From Aphelocoma coerulescens (lineage: Eukaryota > Chordata > Aves > Passeriformes > Corvidae): a DNA stretch of 64,000 nucleotides. The number at the start of each line of letters is the position of its first letter. Position 1 is the first letter of the stretch. This document shows positions 1 to 12,938 of this stretch, in pieces. The notes under the pieces were generated by a model. The model saw only the letters and a list, made by a program, of their open reading frames with translations. It was not told the DNA's origin and searched no databases. The DNA is taken from assembly GCF_041296385.1 (NCBI RefSeq), contig NC_091014.1, positions 53,338,078 to 53,402,077 on the forward strand, written 5' to 3'. Position numbers and translations under genes: made by a program.

Positions 1-3000
1 GCTGCCTTTTCTGCTCACATTCCCAAGTGTCTTACAAATGCATGTATATAAAAGACTTCAAACAAAGAAATAAGACTGCTGCAGGGATACCACATAGCAA
101 ACAGATAAACAAGCTATTAAATAGTTAGCTATCATTATCATATCCAAGCACCCACCATGGGAAGTCTTGGAAAGAAATAGCATAAATTCTATAGAAACTA
201 GAGGAAGCAACCTTTAATTGTGTATAAAGTAATATTATCAGGGTCCTAGGTTTAAACTATTATTCTTTTAAAGTTAATTTGGGTTTATTAGCCACTCGAA
301 GTACTAAGTATTTTGGGGTTTATGGCTCATCCATAGTTGATTCCAAGGTCAGCATCTTCTATGGATGTTGGTGGAATAGAAACTCAGAGAAGTAGTCTGT
401 ATACTAAATTGTCGTAACCCATTGCAGCAAAGTTTGGCTTGGAGACTCCTAGCTTAGAACTAACAAGGCATGGTCCTAATAGCCTACGTGAAATATGGAG
501 ATAAGAATCCAAAATAGGTGCACGTACAACCTATGTCAGCCTACGTCTCCACTGCTATACACCTCTCTGCTGAACTCAGTTCTGCAATGCAGAAGCATTC
601 AAGGACTTCCTGCCTTCCCTAGGAAAGATACCATGATTCAGAACATTGTCTGAATGAAAAAAAACTATTGAAAGCTTTCATGTAGCCAACAAAAGAACAT
701 GCATACACTAAATAACACCAACATCTTTTCGTTTTCCTTCTGTATTTCTTCTCACATTTGTCTTATGAATAAAGATTTCTCTCAGGAAATTTCATCCTTA
801 AAATTAGTTTTTCAGCTGTTCCCTACTCTCCTGTTTTGCTCCATGTATTATGAAGCTCATGTGTCTGACATAATGCTGCAATAGCATTAATTTTAAAATA
901 GCACCTAGAAGTGGAGGGGGAGGGCCTGATCCTGGTTTGTTGAGTGGATAATTTTTACACAAATGAGCAAACCAACACAGCTTCTTATATTCATGTCTCC
1001 CTGTTAAAAATGGAAGCAGGTTGCAGACACTGGGGATATAAATGCAGAAAGCAGCAGGTAAGAACAGGAGGGCCAGGCTGAGCTGTGAATCTGTCAGGCT
1101 TTGTCTATTCCTGTAAAGACTTATAAAAACCTGTTAGTATTCAACTCCAGCCACTGCTGTTGGCATTGCAGTTAATGGACCGAATGATGCCTCAAAGGCA
1201 TTTTTCTACCCGATTAATTCCAGGAAATTTAACATCTGTGTAAAAAATATCACCCCTTCCCCCCCAATAATTAAAAAAATATTTCCCATCAGAACATTTT
1301 CCAAGGCAGCATTCATGTCATATCAAAATCAGCTTTCTCCAGCACCCAGGCAAAAGTAGCAGTAGCCCAAACCAGACAAGTTCTCTGAAAATATGAAATT
1401 ATCAGAGGCCATTTTATAAGTAACACTGATGTACTTGGAAGGGAGAAGCTGATGGATATCTAACAGATTTATTTAACCATCATTCTACTCCCCCACCTTC
1501 CAAGTAATTAACTAACAAATATCAAACTGATAATATTAGCAGTCAAATCCTTCAAATAAGGATGTTTCTCAGAGTAAAACCTGTGGGACCTGAACAACTG
1601 AAATGAAGGTAGTGATTTCATTTGTCATCTGTTCCCTCTGGTATAAATGCAGTAAGAAAAAATTTAAGCACGTCTTCATGAGTGCCTACCATAATACTGA
1701 ATATGAGGGACCAAGGTAGTTTCCTGCCTGACTTCCCCTGACAGGAATCAAACATGTATTGCAAAAAATGTAAAAATTTACCATTTAAAAATTATGTTCA
1801 AGATAAAACTCTGAGCACTTTATCCGCGTCCTCTGTTGCTCTGTCGGAACTGCAAAGAATGATGTGCAGCTCAGAATACTTCAGTACAGGTTTTACTGAG
1901 ACATTATGCTATATTGGGCTAGAGTTCATTTTCTTTCACATTGTAAAATTGTACTCTGAGATCCCAGTGAAACACCTGTTTTGAATTGTGCCCTGTACTC
2001 ACTCACGTTTAGTAATGTCTTACATCATGGGTAATCCTGTTTAAATTGACCAGATGCTACCTAATATGAATAAAATATCACAATTTGACTCAGCAACATA
2101 AACGAGGGATTAGGTGAGTTGACTAATCTGGCATCTGGTTACTAGTCAGCAGAATTGAAGCCCTCTAGAAAGTAAAATGCTCTCTAATTTTCAGAATTGT
2201 ATTTAATAATAGTGAATGAATACGTAATAATAAATAGCTATAAAGTTGTGTGGGTATTCTAGGGAAAAACTCCTTATCCCCTCATGCTGCATTGGATGCC
2301 TGGGTTCTAGTTTCTGCACAAGACTATTATTAAACTAGTTAATTAGTATCTAGTTATCACTGTCTTACATCTGTCATGTGTGAGAAATATTTCACCTAGG
2401 TAGTTAAAATGTTCAATTTAGAAGATGTTTTATACATAAATATATCATCCATGTTACTCAAGGTATGTGCATAATAACAGAGTGCTGAAAGACTTCAAAG
2501 CATTGAAGAACCAGCAGTCATCACATAAGGCAAACGTGCCTGTGTTCCTCCCTTAATGTCAAAAATAGGGAAGGACACTGGTATGACCTGTATTGAAATT
2601 ATCAAACTGAAAAAAAAAAAGGAATTATCAAGCAGCTACTCATTTCTTAGAGCTTTTACAGTAGAGAATACAGACCATGTCTGGATCTGAATTCAGACAT
2701 CGAGTAAATGAGATTTTCAGCCATTGAATTGCAGAGCAGCAGGAGAGGAGGGGTATAAAAAAAAAGGGGGGGGGGGAGAAAATTAAAACCCTAAAATTGT
2801 AACTGTTTATAGCTCTACACTCTATGGCTCTGAGGACATATTCTCCAGCCAAGGCAAGTAAATTTTTTGCACTCAGGAGGGAAGGAATATGCCCCCAAAT
2901 ATTTTACAACATCTTACGAGGAAATGGAGGGCAAACTCATCTCTGTATTATTCCTACTTGCCTGTGATGATCATTTCAGTGGGCTTTGTGAAAACCTGCT

Positions 3001-4137
3001 ATAACTGATTTGCCACTTTCTTGAATACAAATAATTTCCTATAAATTGTGCCCCCTGCATTTCAAAGAGGTTTGGAAATGATTTTTTTTCCGTTTGTTTA
3101 AAAAACATTATTATATTATAGCAATATTCCACCATATTCTTGCCAAGTTTCTCATTAGTATAAGCAGCATCCAACACACTCTAACTCTTCCCTCTGCTCA
3201 GCAAGCTGCCTTCTCAGAGGATGACGAAACTTGGCACGGATAAAGAGTAAATCTTATTAGCGATGCCCACACGTGCTGTGCAAGGACTCGTACGTGATCT
3301 ACAGTGCTGGAGGAAGACGTGCAGACTGATTACAGAAGGGGATTTTGTAAAGGCTTCATCTCTATGGTTGCTCAGTCAGCACAGGCAAAGCTTCCACATC
3401 TCTCTTTTTAAGTGGCTTGTGATAAAATCTGCTTCAGTCCATCTTGATTTCCATGCATAGGCTGCAGGAATTTAGGAAAGCAGGGCTTTCCTTTTTCTAG
3501 TTTTTCTAGTTTTTCATGCTTTGGAATACTAATATTTAGCATTTAGAAAGTACTTTACTGTTTCAACTCACTGTCTAATAAATATCGCTGTGACATACTA
3601 AGTCCCCTAAAAATACAGCAGTTTTTCAGGCACAGTACTGCAAAATGATGTTTTGCACTTCTCTTCTAGAAATAGGAAATTGCTGTGATTTCTCACAATA
3701 TGATAGCGGCAGGGAAACACTGATTTTTTGACAGTAATGACATTAAGTGGTACTCTTCCTGAGGTTAGGGACCTAGCTCTTATTGATGGGAGCACTACTT
3801 CAAAGCAACATAAAGAGGTTCTTTTGTGTTTGAACACTATCAGGCAGTTTCATTCCCAGTTTTGCATTCTGCACCAAGTTCCCCAGCTGCCTAACCTGCT
3901 TGTGGGCTCCCAAGCTCTAGCTGGAACCAAATGCAGAAGTTCTTCTTGTAAAGAGAGTCTGATTCCATTTCAGATATGACTGTGGGCCATGCCTAGAGCA
4001 GCCTCTCCTAGTGTGTCCTGACAGTCCCCCCCGGTGTGCCTACCAGAGCACACATGAAATGCTGTCGGGAACAAACTGGTTGGTTTGTTTACTTGTTGGT
4101 AAACTAAATATCAGCCTTCACCTTATATGGGGCTCTA
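1..4137. other. AT-rich non-coding DNA, nothing recognised
   Basis: I see no gene, RNA gene or known repeat here. It contains an 11-base G run at 2766-2776, preceded by A's, and a short tandem of tttttctag near 3490-3512. All open frames are short and show no recognisable protein. Confidence 0.6.
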
Positions 4138-4402
4138 CCACAGAATCACAAAATGGTTGAGTTTGGAAGTGACCTCTGGAGGACCATCTGGTTCAAACCT
4201 ATGCTCAGGCAGGGCCACCTAGAGCTGACTGCCCAGAATCATGTCCAGATAGCTTTTGAATATCTCCAAGGGGAAAGACTCCACAACCTTCCTGGGCAGT
4301 GTGTGTCAGCTTGGTCACTCAGTAAAAGAGTGTTTTCTGAAGCTCAGATGGAGCCTTCTGTATTTCAGTTTGTGCCCATTGCCTTTGGTCCTGTCAGTTA
4401 GA
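4138..4402 (-). mobile_element. CR1 LINE, truncated 3' end
   Basis: The plus strand begins cacagaatcacaaaatggtt and runs through blocks such as agctgactgcccagaatc, tgaatatctccaag, gactccacaacctt and tttcagtttgtgcccattgc. These are the complement of the avian CR1 3' end: the last codons of ORF2 (in sense: a region of the form H-K-L--RK followed by ESP-LE-FK-RL) and the terminal ATTCTGTG-like repeats. The element is therefore on the minus strand and 5'-truncated to about 265 bases, as most CR1 copies are. It is well diverged and not coding. Confidence 0.9.
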
Positions 4403-7400
4403 GGGGATGGAGTAGCCTGCAGGGAGTCAGCTAAGTGGAAGCTAATCCACGTATTTCACACCAGTTTCCAACTACAGTGTCTGGCACGACAATCCCTCAC
4501 AAAACCTTTCATTTCAGGGAAAGAAAGGTGCAAGTGTTGCAGTTCATGCTGAAGTGTCTTCCGCTGATGACGTAAAATGTATCAGTGACATCTGGATGCA
4601 AGGTTTGGCATCTGCCATGTCTCTGATACCAAAGGTGTAAAGTATTACCTTCAGTCAACTTGACAAGATTTTTTCTTCCAAAATTTACCTTTCAAACTCA
4701 TAAATCTCAGCAACAAGTGTCACCTGATGACAGCAGTGAGGCAGCAGCAAAGCCAGTGCTGCTGTGCTTTTACTACCACCAAGCCTGTGTTATAAAAACT
4801 TGTGCAACCAGTGACATGCAGCCACAAATGCAGCTTGCCATGTGAGCGGGGATAACCTTCCAGAAAAGCAATGGGATAAACAAGGCAGTTGTAGGGTTGC
4901 TGGGCCATAAAGAGAGGAGGAGACAGAAGCCAAACCTTATCCAGGTGCAGTGCTGATAATTGCATTCACCTAAGGAGAGAATCTTGCTCACACGGGTCCA
5001 GATTTGTAACCCCCATCAAACAAAGTAGCTCTGTTGAGATTAACACAGTGCTGCTTCGTACTGTACAAGGATCTCCCTACTGGCATAAATCAGCCTTCAG
5101 AAATATAGGCTCCTATTTATTTTTCTGACTCCTGCCCCAAACTTGACTGTTGTTTTAGCAGAGCCCTGCCTATCCCTCTGGGGAGCTGCATGGTCCTGTG
5201 ACCACTAAAGAGCACATGAGCAATTACTGCTACAGTGGGATAAGAAAGATGTAAAAAAAATTAGCAGTTACTACAAAACAAAAATGCATATCCTAAACCT
5301 TCCAATTAAAGACAAACCATAACCACTGTTTAAACCATCTTGCTTATAGTTAAATTACAGCACACCAATGTTTTATCCCTGGCAAGCATGAGTGAGAGTT
5401 CTATACTGTGGAATTTTATAAGACATGACCAGAGTGAGGAAAATAGCTCTGCTCAATAAATGTATGAAAATAACCACAGCAGGAAACTACCATTAATAAA
5501 ATCCAGTTAGGAAAACATCTTCTAGATTACTTAGGGTTCCTTCTTTTTCCATTTTCTTGTTAGTTTTTAGAAATATAACCATCTTTTTTCAAAACTTCAC
5601 ACAGACAAAACTTTTCCTGGGACCAGTGGTTCCTATATTGCTCAAGACCAACATGTCTACTCTGGTGAGACCAAATGATGTCAAGGAAGATGAAGTTCAA
5701 ATCTCCAGGAGATAAATCACTCACTACACTTCAATATAGGAACAGGTTTCTGAGCATACTGTCAAAATGACATCATTCAGAGAATAGAAGAATAATGGCA
5801 CAAAATTAGACCAAAGGTTCCCCTAGTTCAGTATCCTCTGTTCAGCAGTAGGAGAACATAAGTACTATTTTGGAAAGGACTACAAAAAGGAGGATAAATT
5901 CTGGGTGATCTTTTCCTGAAATAATCTTGTAGCTTCAAGCCATGTAATAGCTTTAAAGAACTGACATAAGGGGTGAATGTAGAGCATCATGTTCAGTAGC
6001 CACAAATGTATTTCTCCTCTGAATTTGTTCAGGCTGGTTTTGACACCCATTCTGATCTTGGCCTCCTCAAAACCCTGTGGTGCTGAGTTTCAGTAATATG
6101 CTGTGGGGAAAGATGGTGTTTTGAGTTTGTATTAAAGCAAATTTATTGCAGCTTATAAATTCACTGGGTGTCCTTTACTTCCTGTGTTGCAACAAATAAT
6201 GAGTAGTCATTTCCTATTCACTTTCTGTACTCCACATGTCTTTTATGGATCCGGATAACATCTCCTGCTCTTTTTTTTCCAAGCTAATGAAACAATTTAG
6301 TACTTCCTCATGTACAAACCACTCTATACCTTAAATCACACTTGCTCTCCTTCTCTGTAATCTTTCTAGTTCTTTGCAATAGTCGAGGTTGAAAATGCAC
6401 CAGGAATTTGTACAGTAGCACAATAATGGTTTCTGTCCTATTCTTTTCTTTTCTTAGTAATTCTTAACATTCCCTTTGACTTTTTCATCTCTGTGCAACA
6501 CTGAGCTGACGTTTTGTAAGATGGACCCCTGGAGACTGACACTATTTATTACTAGACTAAAAGTTATGAATGAAGGAAAAGGTGGATGATTAGAGAGGAA
6601 AAAGAAACCATGGTAGGCAAGGTGTCAAGAGAAGGGATTATTACAACAGGAAGTAACAGAAAGAACATTTTGGACAAACTGTTCACACAACATTGTATCT
6701 TTAAATATATATACCATGTAGGGTGACTAATTAGCTGGTATTACTTCTATAACCAGGTTTAAATTTTTCTTGATGCTTAATGAACGAAAAGAAGTCTGAA
6801 GCATATTTTATTGGGAAAGTGATATACAAGCAACGCAGAGCATGAGTGAGCAAAATCATAATATTTTCTAAACTACCAACACCAAGCCATAAAATACACA
6901 TTTTAAAATATTTCAGAGATGCTTATTAATGTAATATAAAACCCCTCACTTCAGCAGTGCAGGTCTCAGTAGACAAGGTGAGAAAGAAAGGCAAAAAAAA
7001 AAAAAAAAGGCACATGCAAATCAAATATTTCAGCTTAAACATTAAGCTTTGAAGGAATACATTTCAACCACACAGTGCTGGACCTACAGCATCACCTATG
7101 CAGATGCTGAATTTTGAAGCAGATCAGCCCTTTTCCTTACTGTCTGGAACATGCCTTTGCTTTCTTGCTGGAACCTTCAAAAGTAAATGGCTTGAGAGTC
7201 TCTCTGTTGATCATGGGCAGTGCTCAAATTTTTCTCGTGTGGATCTAACCCTCCATTCTCCTTAGTGTTTTGGGTAAACTCTAAAATATCTCCTTAGGAA
7301 TTCTGAAAATGACCTCCCCACTGAACTGGAATACTAGAGCAGAAGAGAAGGCTATTTTGCCACACATGTGGAACTAGCATTTACAGGCCCATAGTTATTT

Positions 7401-9072
7401 TACTGATAGCAGACAGAACGTCTCAGAAGACACATGGTGTGGCACCTAGATTCAGAGGGAACACAGATATGTATGGAAAACTGAATTTGGACTTTTTCTT
7501 CTCAAGCCTATGGGGATGAGACAAGATGTAGTGGACAAATAGGAAGGCTTCAGGCAGAAGAATAGAAATAATGCTAGGAAAGTGTTGGAATGAGAAAGAA
7601 ATCCACTGACCAGACAACTCCAAAAAGAGACTTTCCACAGACACATACAAATTTAAGCAAAACAAACTACAGTGCTGAACTCAAACAGTTCAATTGCTGC
7701 CTAATGCATCAGCCTAAATGAAGGCAATGTTACTTGATGGATGACAGTGTACTCCACAGCTCTTGACAACCATTCACTCCTTGATGAGACCTTGGAGAGA
7801 AGTGAAATTGCAGGAGGATGTTCTTCTGAACATGGGACATATCACCGGTATTGATCTTCCTTGTTTAATTTTGTAGCTGGCTTTGCAGCTTCTGCATACT
7901 TAAAAATCTCTAAGAAGTCTTTTGCTGACTTCTAAGAATTCATTAGGTCAGAGGGAAAAGTCAGAAGTTTGGACTTAAAATCTAGAATTAAGCAGCTACA
8001 AACATGCAGCAAACAAAAAATTTAGACATAGGACAAAATATTAACTAACAATATCTACTACCTATCATTTTGTAATTATATCAGTTCTTTTGATTGGTTT
8101 AACTACAACAGCTCTGCACTAAGACAGACCTTAAAATACAATGTGATTTCAATCCCAAACATTGCTAATTTATCTTTTTTAGCCTTTCATAAAAGTTGCA
8201 GTCTCCTTTGTTTTTTTTTCTTCCAGCAGATCCTGACAGGATCAAGCATGGCTATTGGAATAATATGTCTATCAAGTGTAGCCTGATTCTCATTTAGAAA
8301 CAAAACAAAAGAGCAAGCTATTGTCTTAATTTGGAATGAAACCTAAACAAATAATTTCAGTGATTCAAGAATGATTTGTCAGGTTTTCCACTCATTTTTT
8401 ATTTTGAAGTTCTTTGTTTCCTTTTCAATGCAAAACAAAACACAGAAATGCCAGAACGAATCCCCCTCTTTCCCCAGTAATTCTGGTCTACTTTTTCAAG
8501 ACCAAGAGGAAGGGGCAAAACAGAGATCAGACAAACTTTTAGATGCTTACATGAATTAAACTACCAAGACTTTAAAGTTGTGCCAGTGTGAGAGCAGTGT
8601 GAAAGAATTTATACTTCTCCGATATGCTCTTTCTTTGTTGTGACAAAAAGGAGCAGACAAGGATGTGGGCTATTCTTTTTTGGGTTTTTTTTGTCAGCTT
8701 TTCTCCTTGTTGTTATATTGTCTTCAAGAAAGATAAACAAAGAGAAGACAAGTATGAATTTCAGGGCACTTCCTGAAGAGCTTTGTGTTCAAACTTGCAT
8801 CCTGTGCATCATCAAGAAACTGCTTTCCACTTCTACATGTCTGTGTCTGTTAATCCACCCACATTGCAGTCCTATAAGATCATACACATTCATGTCACTC
8901 AAAATTCTACTGCTTCCAGTTGTATGTCAATCACAGTTACTCCCTGAATACCCTGGGTGGCTGTCAATCTGTTACCAGAGCAGAATCACTTTCACCTACT
9001 CTGAGAGTTTATGCTTTTCATCATGACTGTAGAACAGAAATATCCTTTGCTACTAACAGGTGTTAGCGGTGT
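4403..9072. other. Non-coding DNA, nothing recognised
   Basis: No gene or repeat family was recognised apart from a run of 16 A's at 6993-7008. The open frames present are under 85 codons and unremarkable. Confidence 0.6.
6993..7008. repeat. A16 homopolymer
   Basis: An uninterrupted run of 16 A's. No AATAAA lies just before it on the plus strand, so it does not look like a retrocopy tail. Confidence 0.9.
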
Positions 9073-9107
9073 AGAGTCATAGAATGGTCTGGGTTGGAAG
9101 AGTCCTT
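9073..9107 (-). mobile_element. CR1 LINE, very short 3' remnant
   Basis: The stretch agtcatagaatggtctgggt followed by tggaagagtcctt is the complement of the extreme 3' end of a CR1 element. Only about 35 bases are recognisable, then similarity stops. Confidence 0.7.
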
Positions 9108-10911
9108 GTCCTGACATACTCAAGGGTTATTTACAATTGCCTCAATTGCATTTTCTTTCTCATCATCCTCCTTTAAGCAAGTTACTTTTATTCTAGTATA
9201 GAAAAAAAGAGCCGTATTTCCCTGTTCAACTGCTGTCAGCAGTGCACTGATAAACCCAATCTATTTAAACAACTGGTGGCTTGCTGTAGATTTTAAGCCT
9301 TTTCTGTAAAGGGAGATAAACATCTCAAATACTACATGCTTGGATACTAGTTGTGTGTGTTATGAGCCAGTACATAAGCAGAGAAACCTGTTATCAATTT
9401 CTGTTTCTACTTTTAAAAACCAGACCAACTCCAGGGGGGCAGTTAACTAGAAACTCACTTTAAGAAAACAGACACAAATTGACTGACTTCACTGGGTCAA
9501 CGCCCCCTCATTCACATCAAGACTCGGCCTACCATTTTGACAGAGTTAAGAGATATCAGACCTGTCTCTGCATGACTTCAGATATACTTCACTAACACAT
9601 GATGAAGCTTCCATATCAGGTATGAATTTCCTGATAAAGATTATATTCCCTTCCTTGGTACTTGGGGTGCTCTGGGTGTGATTACACAGTGTCTTCTCCC
9701 ACTCCAGCTATGTCTAGCCCTTTCATAGCCTGTTACACAATAGTGTGATGCAGCTCAATTAATTTAATTCTTAAGGGCATTAACCCAAAGGATATGATAA
9801 AACACAAGGCATTAATTAGAAGCACTACTGACAGCAGTTAAACTGTCAATTGGATAAAAGACAGCCCATCTTAAAACTTAGCTTTTCAATAACAGTTATG
9901 GAAAAGCATTACAAATATTCTATACTTTTTAGAATTTTTTCTAAGCTAAGGGCATCTAAAGATGCCCTTTAGTTGATCAGGTCTACTAAATAGGTCCTCT
10001 TTTTGTTTTAAAGGTGATCAGAGAAGCCTGTGAGTGCTCACTGAAGGATGCTGTCTTCTCGCTCTAACAACACAAAGGAGGATCAGCTTTAGTTGCAGTA
10101 GAGGCACTGGTGATATTGCTACATGCTGCAGGGGAGAGAAAGAAACAGTAATTTTTTTTGTGTGTGTGCGTTAAATATCTGTGTCTCATCATCTGAATTT
10201 CTTGTGGCTGCACAGGCAATCATCTCCTGTCTCAAGCATTTTACAAACATTGGCACTTAGGCCAGCTGGTTCATTACACACAGATACCAGTCAAATATGT
10301 TGCAATTTGCAACTCCCTTGCCCTTCTTCCTCCCCTTACAGCTTAAAATGGATGAAAAGATATCCTCATAACACTCAGAGTGACTTGTGTATAAACATGC
10401 ACTGTGTCATTTATCATTTCTGTATTTCTTTCTCATCATGACTTGGTAGCGTTCAGTGAAGGTGAGCAGACTGCTTCCACCCCCACAAGATCATGGAATT
10501 GTTTTGCCAGAAGCTCTGCAGATGAAAGGCCACTGGTGGTTAACAATGCTGTCAGTGGTGCCTGGAGCAAACGTAGGCTGTTTAAAATGTGTACAGCTTG
10601 AACAGGACATATATCCTGCTTAATGCAGGATCTTCAGCTTCCTGAAGTATATCAAAATAAGTCTGTTTTGAAAGCTATTGATTACTGAAGTAGTAGTATA
10701 GATAGCAAAGCAGGTCCTACCTCATATATTATGGTATATATTTAAAAGTAAAGTCCAGTCTATTGGGAAGAAATTAGATAATAAAACGGGGATTTTGGAA
10801 GAGGTTTGGTTTGATTCAGGCAACTGTTCACAAGAGCAGATGCACTTTGGACCTGCAGATGTTAACAGCTTGTACTTGAAATTTCTACCTCATGGTGTTT
10901 AAGTTCCACAT
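9108..10911. other. Non-coding DNA with one strong hairpin
   Basis: No gene was recognised. A 10-base perfect inverted repeat with a two-base loop lies at 9948-9969. A short GT run is at 10160-10170. Confidence 0.6.
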
Positions 10912-11030
10912 AGAGTCATAGAATAGTTTAGATTGGAAAAGACCTCCTTGATCAAGTCCAGACATTTCCCTAACACTGCCAAGTCCACCTCTAAACCATG
11001 TCCCTGAGTGCCTCATCTACATCAGCATTA
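10912..11030 (-). mobile_element. CR1 LINE, truncated 3' end
   Basis: The plus strand reads agagtcatagaatagtttag, then gattggaaaagacctcc, cctaacactgccaagtccac and ctaaaccatgtccctgagtg. This is the complement of a CR1 3' end of the same type as the copies at 43.4 and 46.5 kb (shared block ctaaaccatgtcc...gtgcc.catctaca). Only the last roughly 120 bases are present. Confidence 0.85.
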
Positions 11031-12906
11031 CGTTGTTGCACACAGAGCTCTTTGTTTGTTCATAGGCATCTTTTACCTTTACACTTCCCAGCTTCTCATG
11101 TTCAAAAGCGTATCACTACATTACATATTACAAAGCAGAGAACAATACACTGAAGTATGAAACTCAGCCTCTAGAGACATCCAGTACACCACGGGGGAGC
11201 ATTTTCCAATGATGATGAAGAATGGTTTGGGAAGGATGTGCAGCAGGGGAACTTTTTTGGAAGCAGGCAGTTTTAGGGAGAGAGGAACACAGGACAGAAA
11301 AATAGAATCAAGGATCAGAGCCAACTAACATAAAAGGGGATTTAAGGCCAGGATGCCTGAAAGGAAAATTCTTATGTTTAGTGAGAATAAATTATTGTTA
11401 ATATTTTTAAGATCCGTTTTGCATAGCGTTAGCGTAATGGAAGCAGTTCCTGAAACTGAGTTTTCTGTATATGGATTTCTAACAGCTGACAGGAGCTTAA
11501 AATATATTTTTATGTAGGAGCAGTTCAACTTCTCCCCAATATGTTCTTCCTTCTACTTCACTGGGAAATCACTCATCTTCTTTGAGGACAGTCCACCTCT
11601 GCCTCCTGCTGCCTTATCTCCTGCACCTCCAATCAAAGTCCTCTGGAACATCACCATTGATGTCACCAGCAGATGGCTAGGACAATAAATTAAGGCATGG
11701 GATGAAAGAAGTATTTGTAGTGGGAACTAGCCAACTATCAAGAAACCAAGAGCCTATTTTCATGGCAAAATGAATTCGTGTTTCCTTAGAGATGAAAAAT
11801 GAGGAGGAGTCAGATGAAGGAAATCTCAGTGATTAGAAAGTGAATTGCATTTAGAATTTTTTTATGTATTCAGTGAAGTTTCAGTAACTGTTTACATTCA
11901 TAATGAAGACATGAAATTGAAGATATGAAACTGAAGGCTTGGCTTAGCTATAAAATTGGCTTTAGGTATGCATGGAGGAAATGTATACAGAAGAAAAAAT
12001 CCTATTGAATTTTATTCCCTTCCTCTGACTATAAAAACATAGGAGAATGTGTTACTATTAATTGTGCATATAAAGCAGGCTGTAAATTTCTTTCCAAAAG
12101 TCTGTGAAAAAACTGTGGGTGGAGGTGGTGGTGGTGCAATGACAAAAAGGTTCAATTTTACTCCTGTTAATGCAATAAGTCATCACAAAAGCTGCTGCAG
12201 TAAAAACCAGTTAAAGAACCAAAAGAATGGGAAAAGCTTAACTACACATAGCACTGCAGTCCCCTTGCATTTATCCTGAAGAGACAAATAATCTTTCTAT
12301 CGTATTAGAAAGCCTTCAATAAATTGAATTGAGTGCAGGAAATTGTCACTCGGTTTTATGTATTGTTGCTTATCTCCGTTATTGTCAATTTGACTGCATC
12401 ACGTACAGATTCCTGCCCTCACCACACAAGAAAATCACAGAACAGAATCTAGCCAGAGGAAGGGATTCAATGTAAATAACCTAACAAATTAATTTAAAAA
12501 GCAAAGCTCGAACAGGTCATCTGCATTAATTATACTTCTCCTCATGTATCTCCTATTGCCCAAATTTTATATGTTGCCATCACTTGGTATTAATTGCCAA
12601 CTGGATCATCAATCTCATATACTACTGGTTATATTATCAGCATCTAGAAAGCAAACAGCTCTGCATCTAACTGCTAGATACACATTCACTTGGCAATAAC
12701 CTCGACTAAATCAAGACATTGTCTTCTCCAAACTGTTTGTTACTGTCTTTTCGGTGGAGATTATGACCTCTACACTTGAATCTTGCAAAACAAAATATAT
12801 GAATACTTTTCACATGCTTCACTGTGAAGCCAGCTCATTAGCTTAAAGAAGTGGTGGTGTTTTGAGGCAATTTAGCTGACTTATGAATATCACACCTGCA
12901 ATGTGA

Positions 12907-12938
12907 AAAGGTGCTTTTGTGTAAAGGTGTTTTTGTGT
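12907..12938. repeat. 16-base tandem duplication
   Basis: Two adjacent copies, aaaggtgcttttgtgt and aaaggtgtttttgtgt, differ at a single base. Confidence 0.85.

Noticed and set aside
4153..4552. Plus-strand open frames of 82 and 98 codons
   Set aside because: They are antisense reads through the CR1 fragment at 4138-4402.
8640..9026. 128-codon frame starting KRSRQGCGLFFFGFFL after a GTG
   Set aside because: It has no ATG start, no homology and ends near a CR1 remnant; the hydrophobic look comes from T-rich DNA.
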